Positions 35,483-44,867 of a DNA stretch of 46,486 bases are shown here, in pieces. Positions within the stretch are counted from its first letter, which is position 1, and every line of letters starts with the position of its first letter. This DNA comes from Legionellaceae bacterium (lineage in GTDB: Bacteria; Pseudomonadota; Gammaproteobacteria; Legionellales; Legionellaceae). The stretch lies in NCBI GenBank assembly GCA_029213075.1, contig JARGPO010000026.1:1-46486 (forward strand), given 5' to 3'. Both the position numbers and the translations under genes were made by a program. The notes beneath the pieces were generated by a model, which was not told the DNA's origin, did not search any database, and was given only the letters and a program-made list of their open reading frames with translations.

Positions 35483-37207
35483 ATGAGAGCATCTAAATGG
35501 TTTGTATCCACCCTTAAAGAAACACCAAATGATGCGGAAATTAGTTCACATCAACTAATGCTCCGCGCTGGCATGATTCGCAAAATTGGCTCTGGGTTAT
35601 ATACTTGGCTACCTGTTGGCTTAAAAGTACTAAAAAAAATTGAAAATATAGTCAGAGAGGAAATGGATAAATCTGGCGCTCTTGAAGTATTAATGCCTTC
35701 AATTCAACCAGCTGAATTATGGCAAGAAAGTGGCAGATGGGAGACCTTTGGTGATCTTTTGTTAACAATGCAAGATAGTAACCAACGCGACTATTGCTTT
35801 GGACCTACCCATGAAGAAGTTATAACTGATCTAGTTCGCCAAGAACTGCAATCATACAAGCAACTACCAATTACCTTCTACCAAATTCAAACAAAATTTC
35901 GTGATGAAATACGGCCTAGATTCGGAGTAATGCGCGCACGCGAGTTTTTAATGAAAGATGCGTACTCCTTTCACTTATCCAAAGAATCACTGCAAGAAAC
36001 TTACGATATAATGTACGCTACATATTGTCGTATATTCAACAGGTTAGGTGTTGAATATCGAGCTGTTGAGGCTGATACAGGCGCTATTGGCGGGTCCGTA
36101 TCTCATGAATTCCAATTACTTGCAGATTCAGGTGAAGACTTAATATTCTATAGTGATACCACGTCTTATGCTGCCAATGCAGAACAAGCAACAAGCCTTC
36201 TTCCAAGAATAGAAGAGTACGCTAGTCTTGATGAACTGCAATTAGTTGAAACACCAGGAATGAAAACTATAGCTTCGGTCTCTAAATTTCTAAACAAGCC
36301 TGAGAAAAACTCAGTTAAAACCCTAATTGTAAAAGGAGCAAACGATCCTTTAATTGCCCTTATTTTACGTGGAGATGATGAGTTAAATACCATTAAAGCT
36401 GAAAAGCATCCGCTTGTTCACACTCCTTTTACTTTCGCCGATGAAAAAGATGTAACAGAACAGTTAGGAGTATCTTTCGGATCTATTGGCCCAGTAAAAC
36501 TAGACATACCAATTATTGCTGATTATAACGCTCGCGCAATTAAATCTTTTGTGTGTGGTGCTAATAAAGATGACTGGCACTATGTTGATGCCGCGTGGGA
36601 AAGAGATGCCAAATGTAGTGACATCTTTGACCTAAGAATGGTAAAAGATGGTGATACAACAGCAGATGGGAAAGGAACACTTAAGTCCTGCCGTGGTATA
36701 GAAGCTGGGCATATCTTCCAACTTGGAGATAAATATACAAAAGCAATGAATGCCGAAGTAATCAATGAAGACGGCAAATTACAACCAATGACCATGGGTT
36801 GCTATGGAATTGGCATTTCCAGAATTGTTGCCGCTGCAATCGAGCAATTTCACGATGATAGAGGCATTAAATGGCCAACATCTATAGCACCATTCCAACT
36901 TTCAATAATTCCAATTAACTACTCCAGATCAGAAATCGTTAAACAATCCGCTGAAGAATTATATAAACAATGCCAAGAGCAAAACATCGAAGTGTTTTTA
37001 GATGATAGAAAAGAAAGGCCTGGCGTTCTATTTGCAGACAGCGACTTACTTGGTATTCCACATCGTTTTGTTATCAGCGAACGTCTTTTAGAAAACCAAG
37101 AAATTGAGTATAAAAGCCGCTCGGAGGATAGCCCCAAAATAATCAAACTTACCGACCTTTCATTTTTCATAGAAGATAGTATTCTTAATACACGAATGTC
37201 CAAGTAA
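35483..37207 (+). CDS. proS: Prolyl-tRNA synthetase (bacterial type)
   Basis: A class II synthetase of 574 residues (E. coli has 572). Signatures are [20 protein letters not shown] at the N-terminus, motif 1 [37 protein letters not shown], motif 2 around [27 protein letters not shown], an editing (INS) domain at about 240-380, motif 3 [19 protein letters not shown], and the C-terminal anticodon domain. It charges tRNA-Pro. It stands 24 bp before the MFS gene on the same strand. Sequence looks normal. Confidence 0.96.
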   Translation: MRASKWFVSTLKETPNDAEISSHQLMLRAGMIRKIGSGLYTWLPVGLKVLKKIENIVREEMDKSGALEVLMPSIQPAELWQESGRWETFGDLLLTMQDSNQRDYCFGPTHEEVITDLVRQELQSYKQLPITFYQIQTKFRDEIRPRFGVMRAREFLMKDAYSFHLSKESLQETYDIMYATYCRIFNRLGVEYRAVEADTGAIGGSVSHEFQLLADSGEDLIFYSDTTSYAANAEQATSLLPRIEEYASLDELQLVETPGMKTIASVSKFLNKPEKNSVKTLIVKGANDPLIALILRGDDELNTIKAEKHPLVHTPFTFADEKDVTEQLGVSFGSIGPVKLDIPIIADYNARAIKSFVCGANKDDWHYVDAAWERDAKCSDIFDLRMVKDGDTTADGKGTLKSCRGIEAGHIFQLGDKYTKAMNAEVINEDGKLQPMTMGCYGIGISRIVAAAIEQFHDDRGIKWPTSIAPFQLSIIPINYSRSEIVKQSAEELYKQCQEQNIEVFLDDRKERPGVLFADSDLLGIPHRFVISERLLENQEIEYKSRSEDSPKIIKLTDLSFFIEDSILNTRMSK

Positions 37208-37231
37208 TCTCTCAACGATAAGTGAGATAGC

Positions 37232-38452
37232 ATGTTTTTACAAAACACATTGTATTCTGTTACGTCTTTAAATTATAGAATTTGGCTCGTGTGTACGTCA
37301 TTCATACTATTACAATTCTTCTTGCAACTTTCATCAGGTGTTGTGATCGGATCAATAATGTATGAAATGAAATTAACAGCTTTAACCGCAGGCCTACTTA
37401 GTAGCTCATTTTATATTATTTATACATTCCTACAAATACCTGTTGGAATTTTGTGCGATCGAAAAAATCCCAAAGTAATTTTAACCTGTAGCGCACTCAT
37501 ATGTTCTTTTGGGTGCTTAATATTTGCATCTAGCTATACCATACTAAGCTTATTTATAGGTAGGTTTTTAATTGGGGTTGGATCATCATTCGCTTTTGTT
37601 GTTATGATTCATTTAGTTAGAAGGCATTACCCTATAAAGAACTTCTCCCTATTAATTGGTGCATCAGAAACACTTAGTTTTGTTGTTACTGTAATAGGCA
37701 TAATCGGTATGGGAAGATTCATCCTACATTGGGGATGGAGGGGATTTATAAACTCAGCATCTATAATTGCTATTACCATCTCCTTTTTATGTTGGATATA
37801 TATTCCAAATGAAAAGAAGTCACCTCCAAAACTTAGTACTTATGCTAAAGCTTTAAAGCAAATAGTATCGAGTAAGCTACTATGGATTAATGGATTATTT
37901 TTGGGATTAAGCTTTGCAACAATCACAGTATTTGGGGCATTATGGGCCGCACCATTTTTACAGATAAAGCTTGAAAGCAGTATGCGTGACTCAAGCCTAA
38001 TAAATTCACTACTATTTTTAGGTGCTGGTATCGGATGCCCGCTATTCGGAGCTATGTCTAGTATTTTCGTTAAAAGAAAACCATTAATAATATCTTCCTG
38101 TATTTTATCAGCATTAATTTTAACACTTATAATATATCTGCCAACTACCAGTTTATTTTTGATGGGCTTTATGATGTTTATGCTTGGTTTATGTTGTTGT
38201 TCATATATTCTAGCATTCTCAATTAGCAACGAATTATCACCACCCAAACTCAACTCAACATGCACAGGATTTACAAACAGCTTAGGATTAGTAACCGCGC
38301 CCTTATTACAACCACTTGTTGGGTTTATGCTTGAACATCTAAGTTACGATAAAATATATACTTTATCTGAATACCAAACAGCCCTATTAATCCTACCTTT
38401 AGGGCTGGTAATATCCGGAATACTAGCATGCTTCTTACCAGAAAAAAGGTAA
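37232..38452 (+). CDS. MFS transporter
   Basis: An integral membrane protein of 406 residues with about 12 hydrophobic segments. The loop between helices 2 and 3 reads PVGILCDRKNPKVIL, the MFS position. It shares general design with the carrier at 341-1645 (both have an N-terminal LQFFLQLSSGVV/FLLQVSPSVM-like first helix), which suggests the two are paralogues of the same subfamily. The substrate is unknown. It begins 24 bp after proS and may be read through from it. Its stop lies 38 bp before the convergent accessory block. Confidence 0.82.
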   Translation: MFLQNTLYSVTSLNYRIWLVCTSFILLQFFLQLSSGVVIGSIMYEMKLTALTAGLLSSSFYIIYTFLQIPVGILCDRKNPKVILTCSALICSFGCLIFASSYTILSLFIGRFLIGVGSSFAFVVMIHLVRRHYPIKNFSLLIGASETLSFVVTVIGIIGMGRFILHWGWRGFINSASIIAITISFLCWIYIPNEKKSPPKLSTYAKALKQIVSSKLLWINGLFLGLSFATITVFGALWAAPFLQIKLESSMRDSSLINSLLFLGAGIGCPLFGAMSSIFVKRKPLIISSCILSALILTLIIYLPTTSLFLMGFMMFMLGLCCCSYILAFSISNELSPPKLNSTCTGFTNSLGLVTAPLLQPLVGFMLEHLSYDKIYTLSEYQTALLILPLGLVISGILACFLPEKR

Positions 38453-38490
38453 ATTCATCAGGTTTTGAACAGCAGGATTATTGATGTTGT

Positions 38491-39087
38491 CTACTTCAGA
38501 CCAGTGTATAAAAGTGCTGGTGCGAAGCGCTCATCCCAAACCTCTCTTTTAATACAATCGTGTCTCTCTCTACCCTCTTTGCTACCTTCAATATCACCAA
38601 TAACCTTTCTAATATCCTTGGCTAAATAATCGTTAGCTGTACGCCCATATTTATCTGTCTTAGTTTCATCTGGACCAAACATCTTCAATGCATAGAAAGC
38701 ATGCCACCGTCCTCTTCTAGCAAAAACAAGCAATAGTGGTCTTTCTTTATCTAGGTCATAGTCAGCATTAAATGGTATTCTCATTTCATCTTTAAACTTA
38801 AGTAAATGCATAATTAATTTAGCACCTTCAAACTGATCTGACATCTCACCTGCTAAATACATAGCATGTAGAGGATCTTCTTTACCCACAAAATAGTGAA
38901 ATTGAGCAAAATCATCATTATCTAAAGACCACTTTTTCTCAAAGCTTTTCGTATATAATTTAAATATATCCGGGAGATGCTCTGTACCGGCTATTCTGAT
39001 AGGGATTGATCTAGTTGGACTTGATCTAGTTGGGCTTGAAATAGGACTATCAGAATTAGAAATCAGACCTTCATATAATTCATTCAT
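38491..39087 (-). CDS. Hypothetical protein with a weak ankyrin-like segment
   Basis: A 198-residue soluble protein that I do not recognise as a whole. Residues about 115-155 (ERPLLLVFARRGRWHAFYALKMFGP..TDKYGRTANDYLAK) look like one or two degenerate ankyrin units, with GRTANDYLA in place of GRTALDYA; the region before (EDPLHAMYLAGEMSDQFEGAKLIMHLLKF) may be another. The N-terminus carries a short duplicated motif (SPTRSSPTRS) encoded by a 15-bp direct repeat near 39002-39031. The C-terminal tail is charged. Being at the end of an accessory block of eukaryote-like genes, it is a possible effector; this is inference. Confidence 0.6.
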   Translation of the reverse strand: MNELYEGLISNSDSPISSPTRSSPTRSIPIRIAGTEHLPDIFKLYTKSFEKKWSLDNDDFAQFHYFVGKEDPLHAMYLAGEMSDQFEGAKLIMHLLKFKDEMRIPFNADYDLDKERPLLLVFARRGRWHAFYALKMFGPDETKTDKYGRTANDYLAKDIRKVIGDIEGSKEGRERHDCIKREVWDERFAPALLYTGLK

Positions 39088-39183
39088 AAAATAATTATGC
39101 CATATAAAAAAAGAAAAAGATTATACGTTTTAAAGACTATAATATCAACACAAAGTTATTGTTTGAAACATATAATTCCACCC

Positions 39184-39582
39184 TTATACCATGTGAAATT
39201 CCTTCACTTGTTGCTCAAAAATATCTCGACAATCACCAACAACTTGATTTTTAGAATCCACATAAATATGCCTAGGTTTAAATTTTTGCAACTCAACTTC
39301 AGAGTATCCAGCAAAACTAACGATAATAACTAAATCATCATTTTCGGCTAGGCGAGCAGCAGCACCATTAATGCAAATAACTCCTGATCCTCTGGGTCCT
39401 TTTAAAGCATAAGTTACAAATCTACTACCATTGTTAATATTTAATACATGCACTTCTTCATACTCAATTATATGGCTTGCATCCATTAAATCTTCATCAA
39501 TAGTAATCGAACCAATATAGCTTAAATTTGAATCTGTCACTTTTGCACGGTGAATTTTACTTTTGCACATGCTACGAATCAT
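39184..39582 (-). CDS. panD: Aspartate 1-decarboxylase PanD
   Basis: A pyruvoyl enzyme that makes beta-alanine from aspartate for pantothenate and CoA synthesis. The protein (132 residues) starts MIRSMCKSKIHRAKVTDSNL. The self-cleavage site Gly24-Ser25 lies in YIGSITID; Lys9 and Tyr22 are where the family has them. NGAAARLAENDDLVIIVSF is the conserved C-terminal strand region. The ATG at 39582 has GAGAG upstream and gives the family N-terminus, so longer upstream readings (to 39744) are rejected. panB and panC are not here. Its place between eukaryote-like accessory genes is unusual. Confidence 0.92.
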   Translation of the reverse strand: MIRSMCKSKIHRAKVTDSNLSYIGSITIDEDLMDASHIIEYEEVHVLNINNGSRFVTYALKGPRGSGVICINGAAARLAENDDLVIIVSFAGYSEVELQKFKPRHIYVDSKNQVVGDCRDIFEQQVKEFHMV

Positions 39583-39652
39583 TTTATCTCTCACTAAATA
39601 AAAAACCCTATTATCAATATAAGTCCATGCAAAGTAAACAACTTTTAGGCAC

Positions 39653-40540
39653 CTATATTTTTGATAACAGCTGTTCTTTACTAAAATCAAATAAAGATTG
39701 CCCAAGAGCAACCCTTGTTGCTGCCAAAGCAACTCCAGGGCCAATCTTACAATGTCTCGAAAAAAAAGACGCTCTACTATAAAGTCCTACTGATTTGATC
39801 TTCGAGTCTGTAATAATCTCTGCCAAACTATCCACTACTCCTTTGGTTCGTTCATCTGGATGAGTTGCAAACTGTTGCGATCGTACATAATTTAATGGTG
39901 CACTGGCAATTGATCCGACAGCAGCTGCAAGAATATTGCTTAGAAAGTAACTATATTTATCCTGTATTTGTAGCTCTCGAATAATAAAGCAATTATATAA
40001 CCAAAAACGCACTACTTCGTATGTACACGCTTGAACACCATCGCGCATAATTGAAGGTCCAAGGCCACGAACAAAAGGCTTAAAACCACCATTAAGCCAC
40101 ATGATACTTGCAGTTTTTAGGTAGGACATCTTCCCATCCCCCCAGGCGTAATATTTTATTGCGCTCAATGGATTATTTATTACAGAGCTAATTCCTCCAG
40201 CTACTAATCCAGTTCCACATTGCTTAACAACTCCCCCATTAGAAAGATTTTCTGGAATAATATATTCAAACTGATTTTTAATTTCCGCCTGAAGAAAAAA
40301 GTAAACCCCACCCAATACCGTCTTTTGAAAGACAGATTGCGTTATACACTGAAATGGAGAGTCAAAGTTAATCATTCTAAGTATAGGCCTATGATTAATT
40401 ATTGAACGATGAAGTGCCCTATCCAAAGGATGAAAGGCTGTAGATATACAAAATCCTGTAAATAAACCGCTAACACAATTTACTTTTATATTTTTCGAGA
40501 CATCATTCGATCTTGAACAACTGCTTGTGATTTTTGTCAT
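39653..40540 (-). CDS. Mitochondrial carrier family (SLC25-like) protein
   Basis: A 295-residue membrane protein built from three homologous units of about 90 residues. Each carries the carrier signature Px[D/E]xx[K/R] in degenerate form: AFHPLDRALHR (Pro38), NNPLSAIKYY (Pro124) and SAPLNYVRSQ (Pro215). The second unit also has the helix pattern GGFKPFVRGLGPSIMRDGVQACTYEVVRFWLY, which matches carrier repeats closely. Such carriers are normally eukaryotic; in Legionella pneumophila one (LncP) is a Dot/Icm effector that enters host mitochondria. No bacterial signal peptide is seen. It follows the FAD enzyme gene after 31 bp. Substrate unknown; an effector role is inferred. Confidence 0.82.
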   Translation of the reverse strand: MTKITSSCSRSNDVSKNIKVNCVSGLFTGFCISTAFHPLDRALHRSIINHRPILRMINFDSPFQCITQSVFQKTVLGGVYFFLQAEIKNQFEYIIPENLSNGGVVKQCGTGLVAGGISSVINNPLSAIKYYAWGDGKMSYLKTASIMWLNGGFKPFVRGLGPSIMRDGVQACTYEVVRFWLYNCFIIRELQIQDKYSYFLSNILAAAVGSIASAPLNYVRSQQFATHPDERTKGVVDSLAEIITDSKIKSVGLYSRASFFSRHCKIGPGVALAATRVALGQSLFDFSKEQLLSKI

Positions 40541-40571
40541 TGAGGTACCGGGGGAAATAAATACTAAAAGA

Positions 40572-41618
40572 CTATGTGGAATACTGCATCCAGGTTGGTA
40601 TAATTCTGTCTAGGTATTTCATGAATTTTCCTAAACCTACTTGTAATTCACAATTTCCAAATGGATCGGATTTTTTTTCTGGATAAGCTATTCCTAAACC
40701 AAAAAGTCCTGGTCCAATAATACCTAAGTAAGGGTTATAATTTAAAGACTCTAAATTATCAACATTAATTTCTTTTCTGGGAGAAAAACCTACGGCATAA
40801 ACAGCAAAATCACAATCTTGCAAATAAGTGTCAATGTTTTTCTGGTTAGAAATATAGCGCTCAAGATTATCTGGTAATTTACCATCGATATATTCCCGAG
40901 ACCAGTTAGCTGTTTGTCCTTTTAAACCGGTATTATCAAATAAAATCCAGTCACCCATATCAAGGGCATATCGCGAAGGTGATCGATAAAAATTAATAAC
41001 CCTTTTAGCGCCGTTCTCAACTAAGTTTCGAATAATAATTATAGCCGAATGTGAGGAACCGAAAACTGCATATGTAGCATTTCTATCGATTTTATTTACG
41101 ATAACCTCTGGGTTTATTGCATCTGCAAAAGATAAAGTTTTAATTTTCGGATAGTCCAAATATACTGGTTCAGAGCCTGTTGCCAGAACAACATTTTTAG
41201 AAAGGTAAGTTTTCTTGCTATCTTTGATAGACCAAGTTCTATTAGCTAAAGACACATCCTTAATCATTGTTTTTTGCACTTGAACTTTCGATGTTAACTG
41301 TTCTGTTACCCACAACAAAGGTTTGACGATATGCTTGAGAGTACAGGTATCATTAATGTTAAAATGATCTATTTCAAAATCAACAGATTTTGTTTGATAG
41401 GAAAATGATTTGCATGAATTTAAAAAATCCAAAAATAGTTGCACTTTTGTATTACTAGAAACATTACCCCAAAAGCGTCCAAGATCGCCAACAGCGAAGG
41501 ATGGATCAAACCAAATTATTTTGCTTGGCAAAACACCTTTATCGAGTAACTTGCCAACAACCGCAATCCCTGCCGGACCAGCACCTACTACAGCCCAATC
41601 AAACGTGCCATTCTTCAT
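40572..41618 (-). CDS. FAD-dependent pyridine-nucleotide oxidoreductase
   Basis: A 348-residue flavoprotein with an N-terminal FAD-binding motif WAVVGAGPAGIAV followed by an acidic strand end (IIWFDPS), an ATGSEPVYLDYP motif, and a second Rossmann motif AVFGSSHSAIIIIRNL for NAD(P)H. CDFAVYAVGFSPRKEI is the usual FAD contact near the C-terminus. The layout resembles flavin monooxygenases or pyridine-nucleotide oxidoreductases of the FAD/NAD(P)-binding family; no redox-active CxxC is visible, so it is not a thioredoxin reductase. It lies 31 bp upstream of the mitochondrial-carrier gene, on the same strand. Reaction unknown. Confidence 0.8.
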   Translation of the reverse strand: MKNGTFDWAVVGAGPAGIAVVGKLLDKGVLPSKIIWFDPSFAVGDLGRFWGNVSSNTKVQLFLDFLNSCKSFSYQTKSVDFEIDHFNINDTCTLKHIVKPLLWVTEQLTSKVQVQKTMIKDVSLANRTWSIKDSKKTYLSKNVVLATGSEPVYLDYPKIKTLSFADAINPEVIVNKIDRNATYAVFGSSHSAIIIIRNLVENGAKRVINFYRSPSRYALDMGDWILFDNTGLKGQTANWSREYIDGKLPDNLERYISNQKNIDTYLQDCDFAVYAVGFSPRKEINVDNLESLNYNPYLGIIGPGLFGLGIAYPEKKSDPFGNCELQVGLGKFMKYLDRIIPTWMQYST

Positions 41619-41879
41619 GATCTTGCACTTTATTCAAATAAACAATCTTATATTCTGGCATCATTCACCATTACCCGCAATGATTTTTTATATAAATCAG
41701 TTGGATTTACAAACTACTTATCCTATTTTTCCACCAATTAGCCAACTACTCTCCCAAAAACCTCTATCATGTTCCTCATTAGGTCTAAAAAACAGTTATA
41801 TCAACAAATAACCTAAAATAGATACACTTTAATTTGTTTCCATGATAAAATCCCCGCAAAATATTTCTACGAGCATAAA

Positions 41880-43316
41880 ATGCAATCAATTGAAGAAACC
41901 CAGAAAAAAAGAAAAACCTCATTAACAGTTAACTATCTAACTGCCAGAGGTGAGATTCAACATTTGTCTAATGAACAAGCTTGTGAAAAGTTTAATATGG
42001 TCTCATGGACAAATGCTCTTGTCTCAACAGATGGGGAAGAAAATATTCCATTGAATCATCAGGTTCACAACCACATAGATAAATCTCTACTAGCTCAAAC
42101 TAAAATGGCTATTGTTGATATTAGTATCAATGGTTCTGTCTGCCAAGGAGTTATTGCAACAGAAGTTATTGAGCCTGGAACCACCATAATTTATTCATCT
42201 CAACTGCTAGATCCAGATTTAGTCAAAACAAGAAAAAATGACCCATACATGGTAGATCTTTCCACTCCAGTTTCAGCTAAAGATTTTGGTAATATAGCTC
42301 GGTTTTTAAATCATGCACCAAGCCAAGAGATAGTGGATACAATTCTTACGTTTAACTCTCCAGAAGACAAAGATAATCTTGCGTGTGCTAACTTTACTAC
42401 AGAAAAAGTTATAACGGAGAGTGTTGAATACTTCGTACTAAAAGCTAACCGATACATTCATCCAGGAGAGGCACTACTTTGGGATTACGGATTAGATTAT
42501 TTTCTATACATAGATAGTCCTTTGGCTTTATTTAATAAGCAAGGAGATGTTATTGACCCATCTAGTTATCGATTCGATCATAAGATGTATGTTAAACCTC
42601 ATAAAAAAGAACTAAGCTTAAGCTGTGATTTTTATCAATTAATGGAAACCAATAGTTTTGTTCTTATACCATCAAGAGAATCTAAACTTAGTTGCGATAT
42701 CATGATTAGTGCTGAATACTTCAGAAAAGTAATTATGGCTAACCCAGAGATTCTTTATAACTACCACTTAGTATTTCCACTACCAAAAGGTTCGAACGAG
42801 TATATAAAGTATGTATCTACTTATGATCGATTTAGCATAACGAATGAGGCCTGTGATTATTTAAATAAAATGATAATAAATGATATTTTATCTAAACCAT
42901 TGCAACGCAGAGATATAAATCATCAGATAATGCATGATAAAGACGCAGAACATGACCTTCTTGCCCCAAAAGAATGTGTGTTTTTATGTCTTCAAAATCA
43001 AGACTTAACATACATGGACAACTGTTCTCTAGTCTCGATCCTAGGAAAACTAGAAAATAATGGTATTCGTGCTTTTATAGATGACTCAGAAGAAGACCAC
43101 AAACTATATATAATGCAAATTGATTTATTTAAGTATTTCCCATCTCTTCCTATTCCAAAAAGAGCAACTAAACAATCACCTCTTCTAATTAATTCCATGT
43201 TAAGATACAAAGATGATGGTGATTCATCAAACTCTTCAGATCATCAAGATGATGAAGGTTTTATACCTCTTGGACAAGATGATGACGATGGTTATGACGT
43301 TAAGATGGCTTTTTAA
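41880..43316 (+). CDS. SET-domain protein, candidate lysine methyltransferase effector
   Basis: A 478-residue soluble protein. Residues about 75-208 hold the SET core: GVIATEVIEPGTTIIYSS at the start, the NH motif in NIARFLNHAP (Asn144-His145), NLACANFTTEKVI (Asn171) and the catalytic-Tyr end HPGEALLWDYGLDYF (Tyr203). The long C-terminal half (residues 210-478) is unfamiliar and ends in an acidic, low-complexity tail (SSNSSDHQDDEGFIPLGQDDDDG). SET proteins of Legionella (RomA/LegAS4) methylate host histone H3; a host target is therefore plausible. The gene precedes cutA by 11 bp, and the 261-bp gap to the divergent FAD gene probably carries both promoters. Confidence 0.8.
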   Translation: MQSIEETQKKRKTSLTVNYLTARGEIQHLSNEQACEKFNMVSWTNALVSTDGEENIPLNHQVHNHIDKSLLAQTKMAIVDISINGSVCQGVIATEVIEPGTTIIYSSQLLDPDLVKTRKNDPYMVDLSTPVSAKDFGNIARFLNHAPSQEIVDTILTFNSPEDKDNLACANFTTEKVITESVEYFVLKANRYIHPGEALLWDYGLDYFLYIDSPLALFNKQGDVIDPSSYRFDHKMYVKPHKKELSLSCDFYQLMETNSFVLIPSRESKLSCDIMISAEYFRKVIMANPEILYNYHLVFPLPKGSNEYIKYVSTYDRFSITNEACDYLNKMIINDILSKPLQRRDINHQIMHDKDAEHDLLAPKECVFLCLQNQDLTYMDNCSLVSILGKLENNGIRAFIDDSEEDHKLYIMQIDLFKYFPSLPIPKRATKQSPLLINSMLRYKDDGDSSNSSDHQDDEGFIPLGQDDDDGYDVKMAF

Positions 43317-43327
43317 ACAGGACGACA

Positions 43328-43660
43328 ATGGATAAGCAAATACTGGTTGTCTATTCAACTATATCATCACAAATTGAGGGACTTGAATTAGCAAAAAAAG
43401 CTATTGAAGATAGTATAGTTGGCTGCGTTAATATCATTCCAAGCATTACTTCAGTTTATAAATGGCAAGATAATATAGAGCAAGCAACAGAGTGTGGCTT
43501 GCTCTTTAAAACAACTAAGCAAAATAAAACGTCACTACTAAACTGGATTAAAAAAAACCACCCATATGATGTACCAGCTATAATTTGTGCAAACGCTGAT
43601 ACTATTCCTGATTTTGCTAAGTATATTCAAGAAAATACTAAAGCTCATGAAAATAATTAA
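43328..43660 (+). CDS. cutA: Divalent-cation tolerance protein CutA
   Basis: A 110-residue trimeric protein of the CutA1 family: ILVVYSTISSQIEGLELAKKAIEDSIVGCVNIIPSITSVYKWQDNIEQATECGLLFKTT, then NHPYDVPAIICANAD. The CVNIIPSITSVYKWQ and HPYDVPAI motifs are diagnostic. CutA is linked to copper/metal tolerance in E. coli but its role is not settled. It sits between a SET-domain gene and a phosphatase gene that it overlaps by 14 bp, an unusual setting for such a housekeeping gene. Confidence 0.93.
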   Translation: MDKQILVVYSTISSQIEGLELAKKAIEDSIVGCVNIIPSITSVYKWQDNIEQATECGLLFKTTKQNKTSLLNWIKKNHPYDVPAIICANADTIPDFAKYIQENTKAHENN

Positions 43661-44867
43661 GTTAAAATTATTGAAGATAAGTCTTTTTTTATTAATGACA
43701 ATATCGAGTCTTAGTAAGGCTGCATCAATTGTTCCTAATGATAACAATAATTTTTTAGTAATAGCTGATATTCATTTAGATATAAAATCAAAGAGAACAA
43801 TGGAAATTAATCCAACCAAAGCCAAATCAGCCAATGATCTAGACTATACAACTTTCACAAGTCTACTAGACAGTATTGGTGATAATATTAACGACAAAAA
43901 CATAAAAGCACCTCAATTTATGATTGTTCTTGGAGATATCCAAGGGCATAGCCGAGCTTTTAGTAATTTAGTAGAAAATGAATCTGTGGTTTTTACATCA
44001 TTAAAAAGAAAATTCAAAAACACACCTATTTTTTATGTTTTTGGAAATAATGACTCACTACAAGCAAACTACGGTAGCTTCAGCGACAAACACCAAAATA
44101 GTCCGTATAAAGTAGCCATGCAAAAAGCTGGATGGAAAAACGGGTTTTTATCGACCGGTGTTTTATGCGGTCAAAACCAATATCCATGTATAGACTCTGA
44201 AAATAAGAATGATGGATATTATTCTGCATTTATCACAAATAAATTACGTCTTATCGGACTAAATAGTGTTCTTTTTTCATCTAAGCACTCATATTCGACA
44301 AGTAAATCATCCCAAGAACAACTGCAATGGTTATATAAAGAATTAGATATTGCTAAAAAAAATAATGATTCGGTTATCTTAGCGATGCACATTCCTCCTG
44401 GGAAAAATATTTCCCATCAAGAAGAGTTTTGGAATTCTAAACAACAACATTATTTTTTAACTATTTTAAACCAATATCAAAAAAATATTATTGGTATTTT
44501 AAGTGCCCACACCCATTTTGAAGAAATAAAAATAGTGAAACATTCATCGAATACTATCACGCCTATATACTATACTGCCTCATTGTCAACTTCTCACGGC
44601 AACTCCCCATCGTTTAAAACTTTCTCCTATCAAAGACTAAAAAACCATTGGCAGCTAGAAAATTACCAGACTTATAATTTTTCTCAAAAAAACAAAAAAC
44701 TATCTATTAATAAACTCTATGATTTTCAACAGTATTATTCCACAAGTATGATTAACTGCTTAAAAAACGTTAGTGATAAGAAAATTCAGACCTACTTTAG
44801 TGCTGGTAATATAAATTTTCCTGGTAGAATCGAGTTACCCGATAATATTATACTATCCCTAAAATAA
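43647..44867 (+). CDS. Secreted calcineurin-like phosphodiesterase (acid sphingomyelinase-like)
   Basis: A roughly 406-residue exported protein. The start at 43647 gives the signal peptide MKIIKLKLLKISLFLLMTISSLSKA. The metallophosphatase motifs are DIHLD (ADIHLDIK), GDIQGH (LGDIQ), GNND (VFGNNDS), and HIPPG/AHTHFEE for the C-terminal ligands. The arrangement, with HIPPG and a long insert between blocks, resembles eukaryotic acid-sphingomyelinase-like and Ppn1/endopolyphosphatase enzymes. The residues after AHTHFEE are not typical of a known bacterial enzyme. The gene overlaps cutA by 14 bp and ends in a 9-bp tail-to-tail overlap with the kinase gene. Substrate unknown. Confidence 0.78.
   Translation: MKIIKLKLLKISLFLLMTISSLSKAASIVPNDNNNFLVIADIHLDIKSKRTMEINPTKAKSANDLDYTTFTSLLDSIGDNINDKNIKAPQFMIVLGDIQGHSRAFSNLVENESVVFTSLKRKFKNTPIFYVFGNNDSLQANYGSFSDKHQNSPYKVAMQKAGWKNGFLSTGVLCGQNQYPCIDSENKNDGYYSAFITNKLRLIGLNSVLFSSKHSYSTSKSSQEQLQWLYKELDIAKKNNDSVILAMHIPPGKNISHQEEFWNSKQQHYFLTILNQYQKNIIGILSAHTHFEEIKIVKHSSNTITPIYYTASLSTSHGNSPSFKTFSYQRLKNHWQLENYQTYNFSQKNKKLSINKLYDFQQYYSTSMINCLKNVSDKKIQTYFSAGNINFPGRIELPDNIILSLK

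Noticed and set aside
38999-39040. Short direct repeat in the ankyrin-like gene as a mobile-element footprint
   Set aside because: Two 15-bp copies in frame (encoding SPTRS) are explained by a simple slippage duplication.
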